Shown: positions 25,254-33,714 of the stretch, in pieces | How positions within the stretch are numbered: the stretch's first letter is position 1 | How the letters are laid out: the number at the start of each line of letters is the position of its first letter | Assembly (NCBI GenBank): GCA_902488465.1 | Contig: CABTWE010000001.1 | Location: forward strand, 124,001 to 188,000 | Reading direction: 5' to 3' | Length of the DNA stretch: 64,000 bases | Source of the DNA: an uncultured Tissierellia bacterium | GTDB lineage: Bacteria; Bacillota; Clostridia; Tissierellales; Peptoniphilaceae | Made by a program: the position numbers and the translations under genes | The notes under the pieces: model-generated | Seen by the model: the letters and a program-made list of their open reading frames with translations, nothing else | The model's database searches: none | What the model was told of the DNA's origin: nothing

Positions 25254-25760
25254 ATGGATGCAATTGAAAATATTTTAACCAGAAGAAGCACAAGAAAATT
25301 TAAAGACAAAGAAATACCTAGAGAAGCTCTTGAAAAGATTATTGAATGTGCAAAAGCTTCTCCAACCGGAATGAATAAACAACAAAGGCTCTTCACAGTC
25401 CTTACAAAAGAAAAAGATATTCAAAGATTAGCAAAGGCTATCGCAGAATCACTCAATCTTGAAAATTACAGAATTTATAATGCAAAAGCTCTCATAATTG
25501 TAACAGTTCCAAAAGATTTAAGACTTGGTGACGCAGACACTTCAACTGCAATGGAAAATATGTATCTTGCAAGTCATGCCCTTGGGATTGGAGCCGTTTG
25601 GATAAATCAACTTCGTGAAAACAAAAGTGAAGCGGTTAGAGAGGTTCTAAATGAATTTTCAATTCCTGACAATCACATTTCATTTGGAATGTGTGCACTT
25701 GGATACAGCGACGAAATTCCAACAGTAAAAGAAAGAACTGAAAAAGTAGTTTTCATATAA
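25254..25760 (+). CDS. Nitroreductase-family flavoprotein
   Basis: 168 residues, short for the family. It begins with the FMN-binding NILTRRSTRKFKDKEI motif, has ASPTGMNKQQRLF (about 37) for flavin contact, and ends with GMCALGYSDEIPTVKERTEKV, as in the compact nitroreductases that bind FMN as homodimers. Electron donor and substrate cannot be told. AAGGAGG precedes the ATG; its terminator is right after the stop. Confidence 0.9.
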   Translation: MDAIENILTRRSTRKFKDKEIPREALEKIIECAKASPTGMNKQQRLFTVLTKEKDIQRLAKAIAESLNLENYRIYNAKALIIVTVPKDLRLGDADTSTAMENMYLASHALGIGAVWINQLRENKSEAVREVLNEFSIPDNHISFGMCALGYSDEIPTVKERTEKVVFI

Positions 25761-25763
25761 ATA

Positions 25764-25794
25764 AAAGCAGCACGATAAAAGTGCTGCTTTTTTA
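25764..25794. terminator. Terminator after the nitroreductase gene
   Basis: AAAGCAGCAC and GTGCTGCTTT form a 10-bp stem with a seven-base loop, then TTTATT on the plus strand. The convergent nuclease gene ends inside it, so it may act both ways. Confidence 0.85.
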
Positions 25795-27441
25795 TTCTCC
25801 CCTTGCAATGCTTTCAAGTTTTGCAAGTATATCATCAAAATATATATTCATTTTAACATCCGGTGAAAACTGAATAATTCCAAATGTGGAAATATCTTTT
25901 TCTTTAATTGCTTCTTTATTTTCATAGTTCCAAAGCATATTTAATGTGTCATCTGTTCTCCCCTGCAAAATATAAACATATTGACTTCTTTCAAATTTTT
26001 CATCTCTTATTTGAATAAAGTACTTACTTATAACCTCTTCCATATGACCTTTTAAAATCGTATTTCTGGTTTGAAATTTGGAGTCCAAAATTAAATATGC
26101 ATCTTTTATGCCGCTGATTTTTAAAACAAAGTCCGGACTGTAGTAGTTTCCCGTCTTATTAAACGGCGTATACATTCCGTCATAACCGCTTGTCCTTAAA
26201 AGTCCAATCTCATTTTCATAATGATCGCCGTATATAACAGGTTGAAAATAAAGCGTTAATTTTAAGTCATTCTTTTTTCTATAAAATGTATTATACAAGA
26301 ACTCTTCATTTTCAAAAAGCTCATTTTCGGTCTTATAGTTGTAGTTTATATCCTTTTCCCTGTCCGGCAAATAATCGTTCACATCTATAAAATTCAGCAG
26401 TCTCGCAAGACAATAATATTCGTAAAGCTTGTCGAGTGATTCAATATTGTAGAAAAACTTCTGATAAGAAAGACTCATGTTTCTGCTCTTTTGCCATATA
26501 GAAATCAAATTATTTATTTCTCTTATTTTAAAATTTTTCTTCGGTCGGAATGAATCCTTTTGAACACGTCTGTTAAACGAGCCCATAACTTCTAGGAGCC
26601 TTCTTAGTTTTGCAATGCTTCGCCTCAACCTGTTAAACTCCTTAAAACCCTTTTTTACTCTAAGCTCTTGCGTCGTTATAACAGGCGCAGAAAATCCTGT
26701 CGGAATATTTTTCTTTAAATCTCTAAATCTTTTAGCGTTTTTTAATAGAATTTCTTCAAACTCTTTTAAAATATTTAAAGCATCATCATGAAGCATGTTC
26801 AAAAATTTTATTAATTGAACCCTCTCTTCGTCTGAGCCGGGTTCCATATTTTCTCTCTTGGTAAGAAAACTTATGCGCCCTTGCCTTGTGGTTTTAGATG
26901 AGCTAAATCCGGCATAGCTGTTTTGTGGAAAGAAATATGGTTTATACTTTTGAACCACCATAAAAACTCTGTCAAAGTAATTATTTATACTGCTCACAAT
27001 AAGTGCAGATTCTGACGACTCTGAATTTATTTCTCTATAAAGCCCCTTGTCCGAAGCGATATAATAAATCATATCTTTTAGATTTTCTCTGTCTGTGTCG
27101 TTCTTTGTGGTTACAAGAATCCTTTCAGATTGAAGATTCATTTCTTCGTCATCCTCAAATCTTATAAAAAGATTCATCCTTATCGAGTCGATGAGCATCA
27201 GGAATGGATAAGAGCGAACTCTTCCACCGGCCGGCGTCTGAAAAAGAAATCTGTATTCGTATCTATTATCTTGTTTTTTTACGAATTCTATTTCCGCAAT
27301 CGGCTCCGAGTCTACAAAAAGTATTCCTTCAGCAATTTCTTTGTCGGTGTATGTGATGTAATCAATACTGTAAAGGCCATTTTCAAATACGCACCCCTTC
27401 AAAAAAGACGACTTCTTCTCTTCATCCATATCTATGACCAA
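25792..27441 (-). CDS. DUF2357 / PD-(D/E)XK nuclease, McrC-like effector
   Basis: 549 residues. The N-terminal half (about 40-300) is the beta-rich DUF2357 region; residues about 205-300 are helical, ending in the basic FNRLRRSIAKLRRLLEVMG. The motif LDKLYEYYCLARLL (about 336-349) and a C-terminal nuclease core follow: YSPDFVL (PD, about 435) and LILDSKFQ (D-x-K, about 453-455). This is the order of McrC-type nuclease subunits that work with a McrB-type AAA+ motor, encoded immediately upstream. The nucleic-acid target is unknown. The start is doubtful: TTG at 27439-27441 has no ribosome site; ATG at 27427-27429 is possible; an in-frame ATT at 27484-27486 sits just after AGGGGGTG and would add 15 residues. 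The stop lies inside the terminator shared with the nitroreductase gene. Confidence 0.82.
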   Translation of the reverse strand: MVIDMDEEKKSSFLKGCVFENGLYSIDYITYTDKEIAEGILFVDSEPIAEIEFVKKQDNRYEYRFLFQTPAGGRVRSYPFLMLIDSIRMNLFIRFEDDEEMNLQSERILVTTKNDTDRENLKDMIYYIASDKGLYREINSESSESALIVSSINNYFDRVFMVVQKYKPYFFPQNSYAGFSSSKTTRQGRISFLTKRENMEPGSDEERVQLIKFLNMLHDDALNILKEFEEILLKNAKRFRDLKKNIPTGFSAPVITTQELRVKKGFKEFNRLRRSIAKLRRLLEVMGSFNRRVQKDSFRPKKNFKIREINNLISIWQKSRNMSLSYQKFFYNIESLDKLYEYYCLARLLNFIDVNDYLPDREKDINYNYKTENELFENEEFLYNTFYRKKNDLKLTLYFQPVIYGDHYENEIGLLRTSGYDGMYTPFNKTGNYYSPDFVLKISGIKDAYLILDSKFQTRNTILKGHMEEVISKYFIQIRDEKFERSQYVYILQGRTDDTLNMLWNYENKEAIKEKDISTFGIIQFSPDVKMNIYFDDILAKLESIARGE

Positions 27442-27497
27442 GTCATTTTTTGGATAAATACAGTGTAATACGAGGTAACTTTTAATAGTAACACCCC

Positions 27498-29978
27498 CTA
27501 AAAATCAAGGCGGCTTTCAATATCTATTCTATCTTTCGTAGCCTTTATGTCCTTGAATCTGCTTTCCAAGAGTTGCATGTTTTTGAGTTCATTTAAAATG
27601 TCTGAGAAGAATCTATCATTCATTTTATCGAGATTTAAATTCGGCAAAATAAATTGGCTTATTGCAAGTTCAATAGGTAGGAATTTTTGCATCGGAGATG
27701 TGAGATCCATCATATCATAAACCGATTCAATATACCCTCTCGCCTTTTCCTCCGATCTCGATGAAATATATGCACCATTCTTTCTAAAAATCGACAAAAG
27801 TGAGTTAAATTTAACTTCAAAGTCATTCGAGAAAGATTTCTTTTCATCAAACCTCATTATATCACTATACGAAACTGCCCCCATATCTTCGAATTCTATA
27901 TTATTCAATTTATAAACACTGCGTCCATCGTAATTTTGAGTTGACGTTGCAGAGTTGTCATAGAATCTGTCTGATAATATAAAGCCGGTGTGATCATCTG
28001 TTATTGTTGTCAAAATTCTAAGACTCGGTTTTATTTCAAATTCTCTTCCGCCACCTAGACTTATATTCATAGTTTCATTTATTTTTTTATCTATAAACCC
28101 GGATAAATAATGCTCCGGAATTGAAGAGTTAACATTATCAAAGAGTACACAGGACATGACATCTTCCGTATCTTTTTCCATCATTTCAAACAAATCATAT
28201 AAGCGTCTGTTGTTCTTTACAATTTCGCCTGTGTTTGGATTGTAGAAACCAACCAAATCACGAACCGATCTGACATCAGGGTCAACATTTACACGAACAA
28301 ATCGATTGTTTTGTGAATTTAATCCCAACGCATTTAAAAATGCCGTTGCTCGTGAAGTTTTCCCACTTCCTGTTTTTCCATCGAAATTTACAATGAAATT
28401 TTGAGCAAAAAGAACCAGTAAATTTATTACACTATTTCTTGAGATTCTATGATTGTAGACTTTATTCATCTTATATAAAACATAGTCTATAATTTCATCC
28501 TTCGACTCAAAATTTGCATACGAAACATCTTTATAAGGTATATACTCAAAATTCTTTGTGCCTCTAACGGTCATTAGAATGTCATTAAAGCCTTTTTCTT
28601 TCAAAGCGCGGCCAATCACTCGTCCCGTATTATTAAACTCTTCAATACCGTCTTTAAGTTCTTTTAAAATACCGTCGCGAGTTTGAGATAATTCATTTAT
28701 TTGAGTTTCCCTAGCCGATATAGCTTCCTTTAAAGCTGAGTCAGCTGTTGCCAAATCATAAATACCGACAAGAGAATTAATTTCCGAGTCAAGCTTATCA
28801 CGCTTTTCTTTAAGTTCATCTATTTCTTGATTGAGTTTATTCGAAAGCTCTTCATTTTCTTTTAAAATAAAACTCTTAGCATCTGAAACTTCACTTCTTA
28901 TTGTTTCCAGCGTTGTTTCTAAAGCCGCTTTTTCTCTGTTTAACTCATCAAGTCTCTCTCTTACCTCGATAAATCTTGTAGAGCGTTCCTCAAGTTCTTC
29001 AAATCTGGTATCTAGGATTTTTCTTAAAACAAAATCTCTATTTTCTTCATCTTCCATAAGGTAGAATGAAATCTTTGAGAGAAAATCATCTTGATATTCT
29101 GAACTTCTAATGAGTTCTTTAAGTTTTATCAAACGACTTTCCGTAATGTCCGGGTATTTTTCCGGATCAATTTGCGTTAGTAAAAGTTTTTTTAGTTCTT
29201 TAATTTGATTTCTGTCAGTCATTTTTCTCTCTTCAAAAATCGAGAGAATTTTATCGAGCAGAGTCGTGTCATTTATGAAGTCGTATGAATCCTTTAAATC
29301 TGCCGAATCTGACATCGACTTTGCCATAACCAAGTCTACACCGTTATCAGCCCTATCCCCTATTCTTAAAACTTCCTTTGAAATAATTGCAGGATTCGGT
29401 TTTAAAATATGATAGTCAAATTTGTCAGTTGCAAATAGTTTAATTTGATTGTTCTCAACATAATAGTCAAAAGGTCCAAAATAACCTTCTTTATTTTTAA
29501 CAACAATGTATTTTGTATAAATATTATCTAAAAAATAATCTATAGATTTTCTCTTTAAAATATCTTCAATTGAAAGATCTGTTTTAACAACTTGATAAAA
29601 ATTACTGTCCTTAAACCCCTCAAGCCAAACTTCACTAATTTCTTCGCTATATGTCGGGTTAAATTTTAATCTGTAATGGTTATTTTGTTGGTCCTTATCT
29701 TCTTCAGGCATAATATTAAGTTTAGCTTTGACCAAATGCGAAAGCTTATCTACTACATCCTCAGCCGAAAATCCCCCTTGTATTCTGACTTCAAAGCTTC
29801 CAAGCATGGGAAAATCTGCCGGATCGATTGGAACAACAGTTTCGTCATCAACTAAAATATAGCGTGGATAAACGTAGCATACTCTATTAATGGCATTTGA
29901 ATTTTCGCCATGAGTATAATTTTCATTGTAATAAATCCATCCTAAAAGTGTTTTATCAACATAATTTTGAATCTCCAT
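27498..29978 (-). CDS. Coiled-coil AAA+ ATPase, McrB-like motor of a nuclease operon
   Basis: 826 residues. N-terminal part (about 1-230): beta-rich, no family recognised. Residues about 325-455: heptad-rich, Glu/Lys-rich coiled coil. C-terminal AAA+ module: Walker A DGKTGSGKTS (about 533), VRDLVGFYNP, Walker B CVLFDNVNSS (about 610), a sensor-like TTITDD and a SDRFYDNSA segment (about 670). Walker B carries Asn where most AAA+ proteins have the catalytic Glu. Coiled coil fused to a McrB-like motor beside a DUF2357 nuclease is the layout described for McrBC relatives and CoCoNuT systems, which act in nucleic-acid defence. ATG follows AGGAG. Ten bases separate it from the upstream TraX-like gene, and 56 from the nuclease gene. 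Confidence 0.8.
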   Translation of the reverse strand: MEIQNYVDKTLLGWIYYNENYTHGENSNAINRVCYVYPRYILVDDETVVPIDPADFPMLGSFEVRIQGGFSAEDVVDKLSHLVKAKLNIMPEEDKDQQNNHYRLKFNPTYSEEISEVWLEGFKDSNFYQVVKTDLSIEDILKRKSIDYFLDNIYTKYIVVKNKEGYFGPFDYYVENNQIKLFATDKFDYHILKPNPAIISKEVLRIGDRADNGVDLVMAKSMSDSADLKDSYDFINDTTLLDKILSIFEERKMTDRNQIKELKKLLLTQIDPEKYPDITESRLIKLKELIRSSEYQDDFLSKISFYLMEDEENRDFVLRKILDTRFEELEERSTRFIEVRERLDELNREKAALETTLETIRSEVSDAKSFILKENEELSNKLNQEIDELKEKRDKLDSEINSLVGIYDLATADSALKEAISARETQINELSQTRDGILKELKDGIEEFNNTGRVIGRALKEKGFNDILMTVRGTKNFEYIPYKDVSYANFESKDEIIDYVLYKMNKVYNHRISRNSVINLLVLFAQNFIVNFDGKTGSGKTSRATAFLNALGLNSQNNRFVRVNVDPDVRSVRDLVGFYNPNTGEIVKNNRRLYDLFEMMEKDTEDVMSCVLFDNVNSSIPEHYLSGFIDKKINETMNISLGGGREFEIKPSLRILTTITDDHTGFILSDRFYDNSATSTQNYDGRSVYKLNNIEFEDMGAVSYSDIMRFDEKKSFSNDFEVKFNSLLSIFRKNGAYISSRSEEKARGYIESVYDMMDLTSPMQKFLPIELAISQFILPNLNLDKMNDRFFSDILNELKNMQLLESRFKDIKATKDRIDIESRLDF

Positions 29979-29988
29979 AAATAATCTC

Positions 29989-30723
29989 CTATCTCAAAAT
30001 TAATATTCTTAATCGCCACAACAATAAAGCGATTATAGGAAAAATAAAATTTAAAGAACTGTTATAGTTCTTTCTGTTATTATTTTCATCATAAAAATAA
30101 TAAAAAATTGGTGCAAGAGCCATACTTGCTCCTGGAATAAGGACAGCAAAACTAAAAAGCGATTGCCCCTTTCTATTAGGTTCCAAGAAATTAAGCACAA
30201 CAAATAAAATCCCGATAAGAAAGCCATAATCAACTCCGCTGTAGATAGAGATAAAAATATATAATGCAACAAGCGGAAGTCTAATAATCTTTTTAAAATC
30301 AAAGTACTTCCACGCTAGAGTGAAAAATGCTCCAAGAAGAAGTGAAAAAACAGGACTTTGAAGTTTGATATATAAAAACTTGTCAAAAGAATATAAGTCA
30401 TAAATAATTTCAAATAAAACTGTCAATATAGTTAAATTCAAAATAAACTTTTTGTCTCTCTTTTGCGCGCTTAAAAATACCAAAAAGGCTCCAATAGGGA
30501 TTGAAACGCGCGAAATTAAACTTAATATTAAATAAAAAGTATTATTATCTGCACCAAAATTAGATGCTCCGGATTTTATGTATCCCGAAACAACTAAATC
30601 AAAAACCACAATTTCGTTTACTAAATATAGAACAGCCAGCAAAGAAAAAATAAAATACAATGCCTGGTAAGAAAAGAACTTTTTTGCCGGTTCAGCGGGT
30701 TTTGAAGTATTATAATTTATCAT
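29989..30723 (-). CDS. TraX-family membrane protein of the ATPase-nuclease operon
   Basis: 244 residues, about seven or eight hydrophobic helices. The middle shows the TraX pattern: SLISRVSIPIGAFLVFLSAQKRDKKFILNLTILTVLFEI. TraX proteins are membrane proteins known from pilin acetylation on F plasmids, and occur widely in Firmicutes with no known function. Here the gene lies ten bases before the AAA+ gene in the same direction, so it belongs to the operon. Start ATG after GGTGAG; it overlaps a 14-codon leader frame. In a defence setting a membrane protein could anchor or sense, which is speculation. Confidence 0.75.
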   Translation of the reverse strand: MINYNTSKPAEPAKKFFSYQALYFIFSLLAVLYLVNEIVVFDLVVSGYIKSGASNFGADNNTFYLILSLISRVSIPIGAFLVFLSAQKRDKKFILNLTILTVLFEIIYDLYSFDKFLYIKLQSPVFSLLLGAFFTLAWKYFDFKKIIRLPLVALYIFISIYSGVDYGFLIGILFVVLNFLEPNRKGQSLFSFAVLIPGASMALAPIFYYFYDENNNRKNYNSSLNFIFPIIALLLWRLRILILR

Positions 30724-30754
30724 TTCTCACCACATATCCTAAAAAAAATTTCAT
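30710..30754 (-). CDS. Possible 14-codon leader peptide upstream of TraX-like gene
   Basis: ATG at 30752-30754 follows AAGGAG at seven bases, a far better ribosome site than that of the TraX-like gene. It encodes MKFFLGYVVRNDKL and its stop lies past the TraX start, so the two overlap. It contains a run of eight T. It may set translational coupling or be an attenuation leader; no conservation can be checked here. Confidence 0.35.
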   Translation of the reverse strand: MKFFLGYVVRNDKL

Positions 30755-31031
30755 AGTAAATCTCCTTAATTATATAGTTATTAAACTAAAATATTTTATT
30801 TGTAAATTTATAAGCTTAAATTTCAATTTTAATTTTATAGACACATCTATATAATTCTATAATAATTTGAATAATAATCTAAATCTGAAAAATACAAATA
30901 TTAAAATGATCTTTATAACGTCTTCTATACTTAATATTAATTTAATCAAAAGTTTTAAATTTCAAATTTTAATTATAAAATCACACAGTATGAAATAATA
31001 AGAATAAATAAAACTAAAATAAAATATCTCT
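30755..31031. other. AT-rich gap upstream of the TraX-AAA-nuclease operon
   Basis: About 280 bases with very low G+C and no frame or hairpin of note. Many -10-like sequences occur on the minus strand but none pairs with a convincing -35. No repeats, tRNA or attachment site seen. Confidence 0.6.
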
Positions 31032-31598
31032 TTATTTATCTTTTGAACGTTCTCCTATAATATCTTTCAATTCATCATAATTATTGTATCTGTTTTTTGT
31101 GTGTTTGACATTATCATATAACATTCTAAGATCTTTTTTTATTGACCTTTCTATCATTTTCGCAAAAATTATAAGGCTCAAAATAATTAGATGTGGCCAA
31201 ACTGTTCTATATGCGTGTTCGGTAATCTTTCCACAGAAATTCAACAGAAAGTCTGAATTTATTATTACTGAATATCCTCTAATTGAAATTACTATACATG
31301 AAACATATAAAAGTACAACAAGTACAACTTTATAAACTTTACCTGCAACAAGAGGACTTGTTAAAAATATAAATGTACTTACAAAAGCATATCCTAAAAG
31401 TGAAAGCAGGAATACAATCAAATATTCATAAATTACTGAGTAGCGTGCAATTTTAGAAACCATTGCCGGAGTGAGATCTTTATTTGAAAGTCTATTTACA
31501 TCTCCCCCTTCATACAATATTTCAATTGCACAAATAGATACTATAAACAGAATTATGAATGCAATCATTAGTAATTTAAAAAATTTATTAATCTTCAT
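31032..31598 (-). CDS. Unknown four- or five-helix membrane protein
   Basis: 188 residues. Hydrophobic segments at about 7-27, 55-80, 88-108 and 128-150, then a basic, polar C-terminal tail of about 40 residues (KNRYNNYDELKDIIG). No domain recognised. A longer frame opens at 31646, but AGAGG is spaced properly for ATG 31596-31598 (MKINKFFKLL), so I chose that. It follows the opp operon terminator and may be read by leak-through. Confidence 0.7.
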   Translation of the reverse strand: MKINKFFKLLMIAFIILFIVSICAIEILYEGGDVNRLSNKDLTPAMVSKIARYSVIYEYLIVFLLSLLGYAFVSTFIFLTSPLVAGKVYKVVLVVLLYVSCIVISIRGYSVIINSDFLLNFCGKITEHAYRTVWPHLIILSLIIFAKMIERSIKKDLRMLYDNVKHTKNRYNNYDELKDIIGERSKDK

Positions 31599-31620
31599 AA
31601 AAACCTCTAAAAATTTAAAA

Positions 31621-31688
31621 GGGCATTCGCAAGCCACAAATATCATAACCGATAGTAAATGAATTTTGTAGAAGTTCGCGAGATGCCC
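31621..31688 (-). terminator. Probable terminator of the opp operon
   Basis: Minus-strand stem GGGCATCTCGCGAA / TTGCGAATGCCC (one or two bulges) around a loop of about 42 bases, followed by TTTTAAATTTTT. The long loop makes it unusual. Confidence 0.5.
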
Positions 31689-31706
31689 CCTTATTTTAAA
31701 TTATAT

Positions 31707-33704
31707 TTATTTTAAGCTCTTCTTGTATTCTTCAAGTTCTTTATTGTTACAGAAGATGAAGTGACCAGGTTTAATTTCAACCATAGAAGGCTTATCTTGT
31801 GAATAGTCATGAATTGATGGATCATAGACTAAGTGCTTACGTCCTTTTTCAACTCTTGGATCAGGAATAGGAATTGCAGATAACAATGCCTTTGTATATG
31901 GGTGGATTGGATTTCTGTATAGCTCATCAGCATCAGCTAATTCAACCAACTTACCATAGTACATAACCCCAATTCTGTCTGAGAAGTATTTAACAACTGA
32001 CAAGTCATGAGCAATAAACATAACTGTCAAGCCAAGTTTTCTCTTGATTGAGTTCAAAAGATTCAAAACTTGCGCTTGAATAGAAACGTCAAGTGCAGAA
32101 ACCGGTTCGTCAGCGATAACAAAGTCAGGATTTGTGATAAGTGCTCTAGCTACACCGATTCTTTGTCTTTGACCACCTGAGAACTCATGCGGATATCTGT
32201 TAGCGTGTTCCTTTGTAAGGCCTACAGTTTCAAGCATTTGATAAACAAGATTTTCAAGTTCTTCTTCATTCTTAACTAAATTATTTATTCTAAGACCTTC
32301 GCCAATAATTTCCTTAACTGTCATTCTAGGGTTAATGGAAGCGATAGGGTCTTGGAAAATCATAGAAATTGATTGGTGAACTTCTCTTGCTTCAGCCTTT
32401 GAAAGTTTACCTGCAATATCTTTACCCTTATAAATGATTTCTCCGTCTGTCGGTTTGTAAAGTCTTATAATTGTACGTCCGGTTGTTGTTTTACCGCATC
32501 CCGATTCTCCAACAAGACCAAAACTTTCACCCTTATAAATATCGAATGAAACATTATCAACCGCTTTAACAACAATCTTATTCTTACCACGTCCACTTGT
32601 AAAGTATTGCTTTAGATTTCTAACACGCAATAATGGTTCTTCTTTTTCTGTGTGGTGATATTTTGAAACCGATTGACTTGAATAACTCTTAACCTTTTTC
32701 TTGAAAGCATCAAGTTCAATGTCCGGAGCATCAGGGTGCAATAACCATGTTGCAGCTTTGTGAGTTTCAGTAATATCAAAGAACGGAGGTTGTTGTTCTA
32801 GATCTATTTGCATTGCAAATTGGTTTCTAGGTGCAAAAGCATCTCCTACAGGTGGGTAAAGCATATTTGGTGGTGCTCCAGGAATTGTGTACAACTCATA
32901 GTTGGAGTCAGTTTCAAGGTCAGGCATAGCTGCAAGAAGTGCCATAGTATATGGATGTCTAGGTTTTTCATAAATTTCATAAACAGTACCATATTCTACA
33001 ACCTTTCCGGCATACATAACTGCAACCTTGTCAGCCAAGTGTGCAACAACACCAAGGTCGTGTGTAATGAAAATAACACCGATATTTCTTTCTTCTTGAA
33101 TTTCTTGAACAAGTTCAAGAATCTTTGCTTGAACTGTAACGTCAAGAGCGGTTGTCGGTTCGTCACAAATTAGAAGTTCAGGGTCACAAGCAAGAGCTGT
33201 AGCAATAACAATTCTTTGTCTCATACCACCTGAAAATTGGAAAGGATATTGCGTATATCTTACTTCAGGTTGTGGAATACCAACAGCTTTCATTAGCGAT
33301 AGTGCCTTGTTTTTTGCTTCCTGTTTTGTTGTATTTTTCTTCAAAATAGCAGCTTCAGTAATTTGCTTACCTATTTTCATAACAGGGTCAAGAGATGAAA
33401 GCGGGTCTTGGAAAATCATGGCAAGTTCATCACCACGATATTTTGACATTTCATTTTCTGTTAATTTTAATAAATCAACACCTTTATATAAAATTTCTCC
33501 GTGTTCAATATTTGCGTTTTTTGCAAGAATTCCCATAATAGCACGAGCTGTTACAGATTTTCCGGAACCGGATTCACCAACGATAGCAAGTGTTTCTCCC
33601 CTATCAACTTCGAAATTAACTCCACGAACTGCGTGAACTTTTCCTGAATAGGTGTTGAATGTTACATATAAATCTTTTACTTCAAGTAATTTATTATCAG
33701 CCAT
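31707..33704 (-). CDS. Oligopeptide ABC transporter, fused OppD-OppF ATPase
   Basis: 665 residues with two complete ABC ATPase domains in one chain. First: Walker A GESGSGKS, signature FSGGMRQR, Walker B LLICDEPTTALD. Second: Walker A GESGCGKT, signature FSGGQRQR, Walker B FVIADEPVSALD. Each has the C-terminal oligopeptide/dipeptide extension with HPYT. OppD and OppF are usually two proteins; here a single frame supplies both. It powers peptide import by the OppB/OppC channel. AGGAGG precedes the ATG; ten bases follow the oppC stop. Confidence 0.93.
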   Translation of the reverse strand: MADNKLLEVKDLYVTFNTYSGKVHAVRGVNFEVDRGETLAIVGESGSGKSVTARAIMGILAKNANIEHGEILYKGVDLLKLTENEMSKYRGDELAMIFQDPLSSLDPVMKIGKQITEAAILKKNTTKQEAKNKALSLMKAVGIPQPEVRYTQYPFQFSGGMRQRIVIATALACDPELLICDEPTTALDVTVQAKILELVQEIQEERNIGVIFITHDLGVVAHLADKVAVMYAGKVVEYGTVYEIYEKPRHPYTMALLAAMPDLETDSNYELYTIPGAPPNMLYPPVGDAFAPRNQFAMQIDLEQQPPFFDITETHKAATWLLHPDAPDIELDAFKKKVKSYSSQSVSKYHHTEKEEPLLRVRNLKQYFTSGRGKNKIVVKAVDNVSFDIYKGESFGLVGESGCGKTTTGRTIIRLYKPTDGEIIYKGKDIAGKLSKAEAREVHQSISMIFQDPIASINPRMTVKEIIGEGLRINNLVKNEEELENLVYQMLETVGLTKEHANRYPHEFSGGQRQRIGVARALITNPDFVIADEPVSALDVSIQAQVLNLLNSIKRKLGLTVMFIAHDLSVVKYFSDRIGVMYYGKLVELADADELYRNPIHPYTKALLSAIPIPDPRVEKGRKHLVYDPSIHDYSQDKPSMVEIKPGHFIFCNNKELEEYKKSLK

Positions 33705-33714
33705 TTTTTACCTC

